From assembly GCF_040954835.1 (NCBI RefSeq), contig NC_090698.1, positions 33,409,501 through 33,473,500 on the forward strand: DNA of 64,000 nucleotides, written 5' to 3'. The stretch is from Lepisosteus oculatus. Taxonomy: Eukaryota > Chordata > Actinopteri > Semionotiformes > Lepisosteidae. Numbering within the stretch: position 1 is the stretch's first letter; every line of letters starts with the position of its first letter. Below the pieces are notes generated by a model. That model had not been told where the DNA came from. It saw nothing but the letters and a program-made list of their open reading frames with translations, and did not search any database. The position numbers were made by a program, and so were the translations under genes. Below are positions 51,932-64,000 of this stretch, one piece after another.

Positions 51932-54900
51932 CTGCAAAATTTAATTAAAATAATACAGACTTGAACCGGTTTATTTTATGCCCAGATAGAGCACTGAAAC
52001 CATAAAACAACGTATATGAGGTAGGTATTGAAAAACACTGCCCGTATTTGAAATAGACAATCCTGAGTACTATTAACAATTCCAGGTTTAAAGTGCTCCT
52101 TGATACAGTAAAGTTGGGGGAATGCTGTTGCCTGATGATACAAATGACTGCAGAAAATTTTAACCACACTAATGAAACCCAAGTCATATAATCCAGAACC
52201 AACCTTAGATATTCCCTTTCCCTTTCAAACTAATCAAAAGACTTTTCATCATCTAATTACTAAAAGGCACAGGGAGAGACAATATCTGCAATTGAGTGTG
52301 TAAATGTAGAAAAGACAGTAAATGCTATGTCTGACAGCCTTTAATAAAGCCTGTCTGATTGTGATGAATTCATTTCCTACTGTAGGTATCCATGCAAATC
52401 AATGAAATGACAGCTCCCACATTGTGTAGGACCCTTATATTTTTTCCCCTTCCCTTCCCCAAAGACCAAGGGCATAATTCTGGCCTTAAAGTCTAGTGCC
52501 AGGAGATTCTCCTTTTGCCCTTTTAACTACCCCCTTTTAGTTGGACAGGAGTGTATTTGCCTATATATCAACATATAATATATAATATAATATATCAACA
52601 GCTACTTCTGCAGGAGCAAAAGATGAAAAAAAGAGTTTATGAACTGTACAGTTTATAATAAAACATGCAACATTTGGAGTTTATCAAGATGGGATCTGTA
52701 ATGCCACTTATGTTGATCTAATGGCATAAATATAAAAAAAAACAATCAGTGTTGCGGAGATAGTAAGTGTCTAGGACGATTGGGATTCCAATAATAATCT
52801 AGCCTAGATCAATATATGGATGGGCTCTATTGAAAAGGTAGTCCATTAAAACAAGTTTTGTGTTAGTAAGCAAGTGTCTTCCCAGGGGTGAGGTTAACAA
52901 ACTGACACCTGGATTACAAAGCTATCTATAACAGTAATTCTGTATGACAGTAATAACAGGGCATAACAGAGCATTAACACCTTCACTATTCACTATACAA
53001 AAAGCTGATTAAAGTAACCATTTGAGTTGTTTATTATTAATCTATGCTATACATCTAAACAGAATGAATATCTGTTTACATTTCAGTATAGCCTTGAAAC
53101 TTCACAAATAATTGCACAATGATGATGTGCATCAGCAGGGCTTTCTATTAACTAAAAAACAAATACTAAAAAAATGAACTTGAACAGTTGAATTTCATTT
53201 GCTATAAATATTTCAGTAAGGTCTTCTTAGCTGTGATTTATTCCCTTCCTATCATGATCTACAAGCAGCTCAAAAATATTACTTACTGAAACCTGACCAG
53301 CGTACACCCACATAAAATCTGATTTTTATTCAATACATTATTTCATATACGAGATTCACAAAAACACGGACCTTCGCTGGCTGATGGGGCAAATGTAGAA
53401 TTTTATTAAAGGAAAAAACGATATCTGTCTGTTTTGAGTTTTGTTCTAAGATTTGAGTTTGAGCAAGTGTTCTACATCTACATCTTCATTTCCGAGAAGA
53501 GACACAGAATATCTGCTAATCTGAACATCCATTTTTAGTTTAATTTCACATTTTGCACTCGATACGGATTTAAAATATTTAGGTTCTATCGCTCTGCAGG
53601 GATTAGGAGGTACACACAAAAATACACACTCTTAACACTTGATACAAAAGGGGCTTAAAAGCTATCCTAATATCCTTTTTACAGGGCATACAAAATACAG
53701 TAAATTAGTTCTACTTAGAATTTGTTCCTTCCAGATTTGAGGTTGTTTTCCTGTTAAACTGGAGTTACAGGAACTGTTAATGAATGAAATAACTCATAAA
53801 AATAATTTGTGCCTATTAGATTATAAATATAACAGAAACATGTCTGTAATAACCAATGTTGTTACAGTATATCAGTTTTCAGTTTTTCTCTATTTTTCTA
53901 AATTTAACTCAAACAAAAAGTTTTTTTAAAGCATTTATTCTTGAAACTCAGTAATACTAATACTCAATAATATCATCAAATAGTATTTTCTTTTCTACTA
54001 AAGATTTTTTGTAAATGCGATTTAATAAATGTGTTGAAGTAATATTCCAAATGTTATTCAAATATCAGTTGTTTTGAGAGCACATCACATTATCTATCAA
54101 ATGTATTGTTATTGAGGAAAGCATGAACTATTTAAGAAACAGCTAAACACACACTAAACACAAAAGCACTATACTTTGCAACATATTTCAATTTAAGATC
54201 ACAAGAAACCAAGTCAACAATGGCTAAAGAGTTTATGTACACATTTAACTAATACTAAATCAGTATAACATAGCCATGTGCTGAAAAAACATTTATAGAT
54301 AATTACCATCTGTTAGTGATAGAACAAAGTTCTTAAGAGTTAATGTTGCTAATGTTGCAGTCCTAAAATGAAGTGACTATGACTTCTTACTCGTGTACAG
54401 CACTGTACATGCTTCAAAAATGGTGTTGTTGTTTCTGAAATACACTGACAGCTGGAGCCCGTTGCCTGGTGGGGGATTGTGTTTCCCTCAGTATTGTTAT
54501 AGCTTGTCCATGTGATGGAAGAGATCCTTCAAACATCCTGTGCAGTAATGACTGCATGGTAGTCTTACACAAAAGGCTAAAACCATGCCAAAGTGAACAG
54601 AGCTTATGAAATATTAGTCAAAAATACTTGCCTTCATACTTGCTAAAAAGTATATGTATCTGACTTCCTGAAAGTAATCGCAAAGGTATATGTTACAATG
54701 TACTGCACTTTATTGCTACTAAAATCTAATCCATACATACTAAAACTTTCTAATTGTTTCATAAATGTGATGGTTCATTTCCCAGTGGTTTCTTTTAACA
54801 GTAAAACTAACTCAATAAGATATTAAATGTCAGTTATGGAACATTTAAGACAGGTTAGACTAACATTAAAAGAGTATGAGACAAGTACTAAGTACTGTAT

Positions 54901-55187
54901 ATAATTAATTAAAAACTAGGTATTTGACTACTTAACAAAGAAGCAAGTAGTTTCTGGAATTTTTTTTTACCAGTTCCTTCAGAAATTGTATTTCATTTTG
55001 TGATTAAGATGTCACAACTAATGATTTCCTTTAACCTTTTGTCAATGTTGGTCTTTTTTCTCACATTCACTGAATAAGGAATGATTATCGAGATACTGTG
55101 ATTTTATTCCATATTGTTATGAGAACATGCTATTTACAGTGACAGACATACTGTACCTCACTAAACAAGAGTGTTCTGGAATTTTAT
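51932..55187. other. Non-coding, nothing recognised
   Basis: AT-rich, with a short TATAA-type repeat near 52573-52600; no supported genes. Confidence 0.4.
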
Positions 55188-56163
55188 ATTTGGTGCCTAG
55201 TAAAAGTATTAATACCCTTCTTATGGTGTTACATTTTGTGAAAAAAATGATGCATACTGTACAGCAGTTTTCAAGTCTTTCCACAGATTGTCGATAGGAT
55301 TCAAGTCAGGACTCTGACTAGGCCAGTCAAGGATATTGAAGAGTTGATGTACACATTTAACTCTGTTCATTTTCCCTTCAATCTTAACAGGCTTTCTAGT
55401 CCTTGCTGAGCAGAAGCATCTCCATACTGTTGTACGATGTTGCTCACCACCATGCTAGATTGTAGAGATGGTGAAGAATTAGTTCAACAAGAGCTCTCAG
55501 GTGCAATGTTATAAACTCTAAATGGTCTCTGAGACTGCTTATTGTTAGTACTACTTTGAATAATGGCTTCCTTATTGACACCCTGTCATACAGATTTGTT
55601 TTATGTAACCTTTTGGTTACATAAATGCAATTTACTCCCAACTCAGTTTTTGCTGGCCTCACAGTGGCCTCCTTGGCATTCTTCACCAGTTGCCTCTTTG
55701 CATGGATGCTCAGTGAGAAGGGATGACTTGATCTAGACAGTGTCTTGATGACTGAGTAGACTGTGCTTACAGGAATATTTAGAGACTTCAATATTTTTGT
55801 GCTTTTTAAAGACTTTATTTTTAACTTGTTTACAAAGCTCTTTAGTCTTCATAGTTGAATCTTTGCCTGAAATTCTCTATCTGACTAAGCACCCTCACAG
55901 TGACAGAAAAACACAGAGGTGCATAAATTGAACTTACATTAATTTAGATTTGCCATAGCAAAGGGTTTACTTATGCAATCATGACTTTTCCATTTTGTTT
56001 TTGATATTAATTATTAATTTACTACTAATTTTTGGTTTAAATGTTTGGGGTAGTTAATATATATCACAAATTTTAATTGCTACTTCAAAGTGGCTACAAG
56101 CTTTAAACCAAGAAAACTTGACCACTATGCATGGGTCTAATTATTTTTGCAAGGCACTGTATA
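55188..56163 (-). mobile_element. Tc1-type DNA transposon, decayed
   Basis: The ends are inverted: ggtgcctagtaaaagtatta at 55192 and the complement of agtgccttgcaaaaataatt at 56137-56158. A minus-strand frame at 55444-55791 begins MKSLNIPVSTVYSVIKTLSR and continues AKRQLVKNAKEATVRPAKTE, the Tc1 helix-turn-helix linker. The catalytic half is lost or scrambled. Confidence 0.75.
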
Positions 56164-58900
56164 CACATATATAAACAGAGGTATTGAAAATGGAACAAAT
56201 GCTACTGGTTACAACAAAAGCCTGCAATTAAAATAATCAAAAATCAAAGTCTAAAGGTGCAAGAACGTGAACAGACATGATAGTGACAACAGTGTTAATA
56301 AACTGGAGGGAGGTTCATTCAGTGCCTTATCATGGCCATCGATTCTTCTACAGAATTCTTCTATTTCCCCTGATGTCAAAGCATGAACGACTGCATTTGA
56401 ACCTATATTTCATTGATTGGCATCTGGCAGCCGAACATTCTCATCTGCAGTAATTTAATTGACTCTGACATCTCGAAGACATTGATTTCACTCCTTCCTT
56501 GGCAGGCTGCGTCATCCTGGTAAAGATAGCTTTCAGGAGGTAAACCATAAAAGAAAGAGAGGGAAGCTCAGCTAAGGGCTGTATTGTGTCAGCTCAAATT
56601 TATGAATGACAGAATTTCATTCTTATACTTAAGAACTTTGAAGGACATTCTAGATAAGCCGCACAGAAACATTACCCAGATATAATAGTGAGAACAAGTG
56701 AGAACCCCTTGGCTTTCCATTCTTTTCTAATTCCGCTCATTTTTACAATATCTAGAAAATGTAAGGGTTCATAAAATACATTTAACTAGACTTTAAAATG
56801 CTTCAGGTTTTTTCCGTTTCTTAATGTTTGCAGTAGATAGTAAGCAAGAGACATCCAAGAGGAATAAAGGAAAATAGAACTTAAACATTTTCTTTTCCTT
56901 CTCAGATATTGTTGGGAAATGCAAATGATACACAAATACTTCTATGTATGCAGAATGGAAGATATGTACTAAAAGAAAATCAAAATTAAAAATAATAAGT
57001 GCATATCCTCTATAATGTTATAACCTATCTTGTTAAGATGTTACAGTACCTCCCAATAACGGCCCATTTGTTGAGTTAGCAATGTATACTCATTTTGTTA
57101 AAATGAAGATTTTTAATCAAACTTAAATGGGCAGATAGAATACTTTTAAGGGTGAAAAGATATTGGGAAAATGCACAAAAAAAAACCCAAACTAAAATAT
57201 GTTGATTTTATAAGTATTAACCCCATAAATCAATACCTACTGGAAGCACCACCTTTACAAACTGTGAAAAATTACAATCCTTTATAAACGGTTACTGTTC
57301 ATAAACATTGTTGTACTGTAAGTTCCTATGATACCAGAGCAGAAGTTGTAGTTTTGAGTCTCGTAACAGAAAAATACAAGAAATTAAACAGCAAAAACAA
57401 ACCTGCACACCTACAATATTATGTTTATTCAAGCATGATTCCCAGGAGAGTAAAAGCAGGCTTAGATATTTTTATGATTACATAGAAAAATTAAAATACA
57501 AAGAAAGGGGGTTATTCAAAGATATGAAATCCCAGTGCATTCTTTTTCTTTATAGCTCAGATAACTGTCATGCTGTCATGCCGTTTTTTCACACATCAAG
57601 TGAACAAATTCCCCATTAAAATAACAATCAACTTAGGAAGGCAATTTGAAACAGAAATTTGTTCAACAGTACTATATATGGCAGCTCCCTAATTAGGACA
57701 GTTATCAAATAATCCAGCACAGAAATTACAGTTGAGAAACAGCATCTGATGTGCAGGAAAATTTTCTTACGTATTAATAGTTTTAGCTATATAAAACTGG
57801 CTAGCATTTCTTTAATATGATGGCTGCACATACACAATAGACAGTAGCAATAATTCAAATATTCAACTAATTTTCTATCATGTAGTTTGCCTTTGTCTTT
57901 TTAGAAAATGCAATATTTGCAAAGACAGTGTATGCGTTAATTTCTTGCTACCTGCATTAAACAATGCTTGCCTTCACAAAACGTAGCAAACCTTTGTAAA
58001 GTTAAAGCTTCGAACAAAAGACCACAGGGAGAAAAGAATGAAACGTCCTATTAAATTTTATAAAACAACAAAAAAAAAGAAATAACATCTCACACGTAAG
58101 CTACATACAGTATGGAATATAATTGACAGCAATATGCTGGCACTGGTGTGAAGCAAAAACAGTCAACATCTGGAATCCTGCACTTTTTATAAAGGCAATT
58201 GGCAACAAAATGAGATGGACTTGATAAACTTGATAGAAGCTATCAGAATTTGTTACTATGGTTACCATTCTAATTAAGGTAGAACTAATTTTTAATTGGA
58301 ATTTGCAGCCACTGTATTAGTCCTGAATTAGATTGTTTTACAATTAACACAACAGTCAGTAATTAATTGTAAAAAAATGTAGTTGCAAAATAAAGCTCTT
58401 AATGAAATACTGAAAAGGAAGGCCACTTTATGAAATCGCTGCTACTGTCCTGTTTTATGTATTCAGAATTTGCCTGAAAAGCATTGATTTCTTGTCTGAA
58501 TATCACAATTCAATGTTGTCATTTGTCTTGGACGATCAGATCACCATGAGCAGTCTGTGACTATGTTTTATGGTATAAGTATTTAGAGCATTTTAAACCT
58601 TTTGCTTTGTGCTCCCAATTTAGAAAGACTATGCGCTCATGAAAATATGCAGTTTGTAGCATTTGCAGCATTCCAATAGCAGCTGAATTAATGTGTTCTG
58701 AGGGCCTTTGGGAAAAAAACTGTTCTGGCTAAAAAAAGGCAAAAAAATATTAACTTTAAACTGTTGAAGGGGTAATATGCTTAGATATCTGCAGATTTCC
58801 TGCAGCATAATAACTGTGTCTAAATCAGTCTAAAGCTGTGTATTTCACCAGGAAATACACCAGACAAAGACTGTTTTTGTATACAAGGAACGTTTTAAGG
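56164..58900. other. Non-coding, nothing recognised
   Basis: AT-rich; no supported gene or repeat boundary. Confidence 0.4.
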
Positions 58901-58904
58901 TATT

Positions 58905-59245
58905 AAGGCAGCAAAGTGGTAAAGGGTTAGCATTGCTGCCTTACAGCCTTACAGCACTGGGGCCCTGAGTTCAATTACAGACCAGGAGTGCCATATGTGT
59001 GGAGTCTGGATGTTGTCCCTGTGTTTGTGTGGATTTCCTCCTGTGATTGTGGTTTCCTCCCACAGTCCCCAAACATACTGGCACGTTAACTGGCTCCTGG
59101 GAAAAACTGTCCGTGTTGTGAGTGTGTATATACGTGTTTGTATCTGTTTCAGCCCTGCCTTGAGCCCATTGCTTGCCAGGATAGCTTCAGCTCCCCAGCA
59201 ACCCTGAATTGGAAGAAAATAGGAAACGGTTGGAGGGAAAGAAGT
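58905..59245 (+). repeat. tRNA-headed SINE
   Basis: Contains ttagcattgctgccttacag, gagttcaattacagacc (eroded B box), gtggatttcctcctgtgatt, actggcacgttaactggctc, then agcttcagctccccagcaac and cctgaattggaag. The arrangement matches the copy at 63085-63420. Confidence 0.7.
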
Positions 59246-61124
59246 AAACAATTGAGTCGTCTGATGGATAATTAAATCAACTAATGTTGAGCTACTAGTT
59301 TTCAAATGCAGTATAAAAAAATACAATTTCAATTAACTGCTGATTGTATTTATAAATAAACCTTTAAACATGTTCTGTAAATAGCACAAAAAACACTTAT
59401 TTCAAACACCGTTTCACTGACATTTTGCCAGAGAGATTTTTCTTGATGTTTACTAATTTCAAAAGCTTTGGTACATTTTTGTCCATCTGGAATTTTGTCT
59501 TATTTGTAAAATTATTTAGAAAGTGTATCAACTGGTATTCGTATTGTGTTACAAAAGTCTAAAACGTTGCAATCCCTTCAAAACATTTTAAAAAATATCA
59601 AAATACACAAAGAAAACATAAAAATAAAATATAAATAAAAAGGAAGACTACATATTTTCAGCTATCGTCATAGTTTTCGTCATAGTTAAAACCCAATAAT
59701 CACAAATCCAACTAGCTATGAACAGGTTCATCAGATTTTCTTCCTGTGTAGCTGTGGTCCACAGAAAGGTAAACCAGAGTTTAGGGTAAGATTAATAGAA
59801 ATTGAGTATTCTGCAGTAAAAGTCTAAAATACATTGAACAGAGGGTGATGCCACATCACCTACAGTAAGTTCCTATTGCCTATTCTCTTCAATTTGCTTA
59901 TTTCTATATATCACACTTTATTAACAACATTTTCATAATATTCTCCTTTCTCTTTTAGTAAAGTGAGAATCACGTTCTGTAAAATGACAAGGGAGCTGCC
60001 ATTGTTATTCTAGTGCATAGCTGAACTGATACTAAGACAGAACATGACTCGCTGTAGCAAAAGCCCAACTCATGCTCTTGTCCAACTCGACCAAATGCAG
60101 CAGATGTTAAACATCTAACAAAAAAAACAGACTGAAAGACAACAGCTGTTAAGTTGTAGATATACATGTATGTTTTTAAATCCACAAGTGAAACAGCGAA
60201 ACACAAACAAATTGACGGATGAAATTTAAAGAGGTGACGATGCAGAAGCAAAAATCAGATTCAGGAAAGAAGTTCACTGACATTTGAAAAGGTCATGTAT
60301 AAAGATTTCCAGATTGAAAGTAACCATTCGTGAAGCTGATACTGCTGCTGGTGTGAAGGGCTCCTACGAAGTAACTAGTCTTTTCTACAAATACTGTGAA
60401 GTTTCTTACCAACTTAACCCAAAGGTAAATATGAGCAACCTGCACCTATACTTTCTATACTAACTTTCTAGGAACTATTTCCAGTGGTGCCAACTGCCTA
60501 ACCATGGTAAAAAGATTTTAAAAAAGAGAGACTACCCGACCTATGACTTTATTATTGTGTAAGGGTTTTATAACCTAGGAAAGGGTTAGGCAGCCTGATC
60601 TCTTCCAGTCCTTTTCCAGATACAGTACATTGACTTTATTCAATTAATAATTTTAATTAAATTAATAACTGCTAAACTAATGATAGATTAGCAGAAAAAC
60701 TATGCAGTGAATTAGTGGAATAAAGACTTGCAATGCCCATTGGCTGGGCTGCCCTTCTAGAAATAACAGTCACATCTTAAAAATGCACTGACCTGTAAGG
60801 TGTAAGCATTCTTCCACTGTACAGAAGGATAATACCAACAGTTACTGACAGGATGGTACAGTAAGGCGACTATAAAACATAATGAAACTTGAATTGAAAA
60901 GGTTCTCATAATCCATCCCCATTAGACATCAAGAGACTCACTCTGACTCTTTCACAGACCGAGAAGCCCATTAATCTAGGCGCTCCACAGTCACCATTTC
61001 AGGAAAAAGAGACAATACATTAAATCAGGATTTTAAATTTTTCAACAATTCTTTATCTAACCCGACAAAACCAAGAGCAAGCAGCAGGGCATTTACTGGT
61101 GCACACTAAATTACAGTGTCAAAC
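59246..61124. other. Non-coding, nothing recognised
   Basis: AT-rich, no supported genes or repeats. Confidence 0.4.
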
Positions 61125-61129
61125 AACAG

Positions 61130-61200
61130 CAGCTCACCAAGGATTTGAATCCACAACCTGCCGATATGAAGCTCAGAGCCTTAAACCACCCCTACTCGCT
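61130..61200 (-). repeat. tRNA-like SINE head fragment
   Basis: The minus strand carries ggtggtttaaggctctgagc and the B-box-like GGATTCAAATCC (61141-61152). A tRNA-derived SINE head without a recognisable body. Confidence 0.5.
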
Positions 61201-63084
61201 ATTGCCCAAGAGAAGAACATATGGCTCATTTTGCTCATTGGGTTGAAAGCTGCTTCTTCCAGATTACAGGGAATTATCTTAAACAATTTGACTGCCTAGC
61301 TATTTCTAGATACAAGCAACCTTTTACAAAAGACATTTTCTTTGTTTTTAGTACTAAAGGCAGATCCTCTACATGTCCATGTTTGTATTTGAGTCTTGAA
61401 GTAGTTCTCTAGGTAGATTTTGTCAATACCTTCCAGTGACAACTGTCACTATATTATGTTCTTTTAATGCTAGGAATTAACTTAAAACACAGGAATGTTT
61501 TAGCAGCCTTTTAGGCTTTTAGGTAGGTAACCAAATCAATTAAAGGCCCTCTTTTAATCAAATGCAGTGGGACAACAGAATATCCCTGAGCATATTATAG
61601 AGAACCCTTGTGTAGGGAGAGTCAAGGGCAGGCGCTCGGCTTGTGATAGGGGAGGATGCAAGATGTCACAGTGAAAATGAATGGTTAATGCCCTGTATTA
61701 TTAACTGGAAAGAATGATCGTTTTGTTCCATGAGCTGCGAGTTGTGTTCTCTACAAAACCTAAACTCTGCTCATTGTGCATAGCAGAAACATTGCGTTAA
61801 AAATAATATTTGTCTTATGCTGGACAACATCAAAAATTTTCTCCATCCATTCTTTTATTTCAGCTGACAAAGCAATTGATATTGTATTGCAATCATACCA
61901 TATAATTAATAATAAAAATAAACTTGAAAACCTGAAAATTATACAGCTTCCCATAGTTTTTGTTTTTGTAAAAGTTTGTTACTGGGAGTAACAGTCACTC
62001 ACACAAAAACCATGTACATCCACCTTTCCTTTTCTAACCTTTAGAAATATCATTTTTTTCAAGCTATATGTAAACTTGTTTTAGCGCATTTAAATTTGAA
62101 TACATTTGATGACTGCCTCAATTATGCCAGTGACACTGCAGGAAATGGGCGCTCATTAAACATTTCCATTTTGTCTTTAAACAATACAACATTACTGCAG
62201 AATAGTAATTACCCCCACTCAGCCTTATGCCAACAGTCATTTTCTTCTCATTATTATGACTTCAAAAGAAATATCCTTCAATATAGCTGTTTGAGAATAC
62301 ATCATAGAATTTTCAGAAAATGCAACTTAGATTTATTCAGATTTTCCTGTTCACTCTTATTAAAAGCATCTATGACAGATAGCAATTTATATTTCAAGGT
62401 TCAAATTCTAAATATCATGATAACATTCATTTACAAATGCAGAGATTTGTTGAATTTGTTCCATGGTAATGAAGATCCAGAAACATAAGCTTGGCGTTAC
62501 AATAACTCAAACTTGGAGAATACAGCTTTCTTTATAATCATGTACAGTGGTACCCACAGGAGGGTGACTTTGGGTAAACAGTGGGGCTATGTCCCACCAT
62601 TGTCAAGTCAATGTTTTGACATACAGTACTTTCCTTTATGTCCTTTTCTTGACCAATGTATTATTCAAATTATTTATTAAATAATTGTATTATTTTAAAT
62701 GTTTTCTTTGTGTAGCTGGTATAATTGAACAATATTAATTTTATCTTGACCGACTGTGAAAATATTGTTTTATCAGCTCCTGACCTTTTTCCTTTCAAAG
62801 TATGGTAGGTTCACCACAATCATGTTTCACACAAATATTTGCAATCTTTTAATTTAATTAAAAAACAGATTTCAGGAGCTGTGGACAGGAAATAAGGGGA
62901 GTACTTTACTAATTAAACCATTTTTTATGTTACTGTTAATTGAGTGCAGTATTCAGCTGTGATTCCTCCTACCTATCTACACAGATCTATCTATCTGTGT
63001 TGGGATTTCAAAGCATGTAGTGAAATCAGATTGAGTTAAATGCACCGGGCTAATTTAAACAAAAATCAACAATTCAAGTTTCTG
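61201..63084. other. Non-coding, nothing recognised
   Basis: AT-rich with small open frames on both strands, for example 62096-62488, that show no family resemblance or splice support. Confidence 0.4.
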
Positions 63085-63420
63085 GGTGGCATGTTGGCAT
63101 AGTGATTAGGTGGAGCCCTGGGTTCAATTCCTGGGTGTTTGTACTGTATGTTCTCCCCTTATTCACGTTGATTTCCTCCAGGTGCTCCGGTTTCCACCTA
63201 CAGTTCAAAGACATACTGGCAGATTAATTGGCTTCTGGGAAGACTGTCCCTGGTGTGAGTGTGAGTGTGTGTGTGCCTGTGTGGTGCCATTCAATGTACT
63301 AGCATCAAATCCAGGGTATATCCAACTTTGTACCTGTTGCTTGCTGGGATAGGCTCCAGCTTCCCCGCATCCTTTTATTGGAGAAAGCAGTTAGGAAATG
63401 GGTGAATGGAAGTTACTTTT
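63085..63420 (+). repeat. tRNA-headed SINE, second copy
   Basis: Contains ggttcaattcctgggtgttt, ctccggtttccacctacagt, aaagacatactggcagatta, gttgcttgctgggataggct and tccagcttccccgcatcc. Same family as 58905-59245, with a TG-rich stretch in the middle. Confidence 0.75.
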
Positions 63421-64000
63421 TTTCTGCTCGTGCTCACAATATAGTAACTGAAATTCCCTAACAAAATACAGTAAAATGTCCTTCAGAAATCCATTAAATA
63501 ATTTATTAATTACTTAACTTTAACAAGAGGTGTATAAAATCAATGTTTTAGATTATATTCCTGACCTTCCCACACTTAAAGCTATCATTAGCATTCTTAA
63601 AACCACCTCATTTCCTTCATTTAATTTGCTGTCAGTGTGCTGCTGTAGAGTAAGAATACCTTTCATAAAACATTCTGAGCTGACTATATAAACCATTACA
63701 GGTTGTATTAATGTTTACCTCCTTTTTTTAGAATAAAATCAAACTCCCAATGATTCAGCATGAAAACAACACATTGACTCTTCTCTTAAATTTGCAACCT
63801 GAAAGATCTGAGTTTATTTTTATTTTCAAATGTTTGTGTTGTTTTCTTATTGGATAAAAAGAGGTGATATGAATCAGAAGGATAGAATAGCCTCTGGCTG
63901 CAGACTTTCATTGTGATATTGCAGTGGTAGAATTTGATTATTAGAACTCTCTGGAGCTTCAGACAGCAAATTAACAGAATAACAGAGGTGGTAAGGAATA
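63421..64000. other. Non-coding window end, nothing recognised
   Basis: AT-rich; no exon or repeat end seen. Confidence 0.4.

Noticed and set aside
56401..56460. Possible PLGRKT N-terminal exon (minus-strand QMRMFGCQ-like sequence)
   Set aside because: No GT donor after the expected glutamine codon and no match to the expected N-terminus upstream.
59970..60251. 93-codon minus-strand frame with a hydrophobic start
   Set aside because: Composition is chance-like, no family resemblance and no promoter or acceptor seen.

Overview
The window looks like vertebrate nuclear DNA, most likely from a ray-finned fish. It is AT-rich, with short exons bounded by GT..AG splice sites, long introns and dense fish-type repeats: Tc1/mariner transposons, L2 and CR1-like LINEs, tRNA- and 5S-headed SINEs, and Ty3/gypsy LTR elements. 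The gene order JAK2(+) - relaxin(-) - PLGRKT(-) matches the human 9p24 JAK2-RLN-PLGRKT block. A non-teleost fish such as a gar or bowfin is my guess; the sequence does not prove it.

Layout. 494-4212: the last seven coding exons of JAK2, covering the end of the JH2-JH1 linker and the whole JH1 tyrosine kinase domain, followed by a 3'UTR. 4877-11988: a composite element of about 7.1 kb bounded by 18-bp terminal inverted repeats (TIRs) next to TA. It has two inverted arms of about 1.6 kb, each with a tRNA-like Pol III sequence. The spacer holds a four-exon gene on the minus strand that ends in a BEN-like domain, plus a LINE RT fragment, a small inverted-repeat element and a broken Tc1-type transposase. 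12-18.9 kb: intergenic, with one SINE, a recurrent repeat end and an L2 remnant. 18.9-23.3 kb: a decayed Ty3/gypsy element with an integrase chromodomain, split by a nested non-autonomous LTR element. 24-25.2 kb: LINE and SINE remnants.

26.4-30.1 kb: a complete two-exon relaxin-family gene (minus) with a relaxin-3-type B chain, basic cleavage sites and an A chain. 33.2-35.2 kb: a Tc1-type transposase split by an L2 3' end, ending next to a perfect 43-bp hairpin. 36.4-39.9 kb: three exons of PLGRKT (minus); the first coding exon was not found. 40-64 kb is therefore probably a long PLGRKT intron or intergenic DNA. It holds a long-TIR transposon with a SINE inside, a near full-length broken L2, a solo LTR with a target-site duplication, 5S-derived and tRNA-type SINEs, another Tc1 copy, and one well-spliced but unidentified 80-nt exon candidate at 51.85-51.93 kb (minus).

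The host genes are not functionally linked: JAK2 is a cytokine-receptor kinase, relaxin a secreted hormone that signals through RXFP receptors, and PLGRKT a plasminogen-receptor membrane protein. Their adjacency is ancient synteny. The most novel structure is the composite element between JAK2 and relaxin. Coordinates of coding exons come from splice-site reading and are good to a few bases; repeat boundaries are approximate. No alignment or database search was run.
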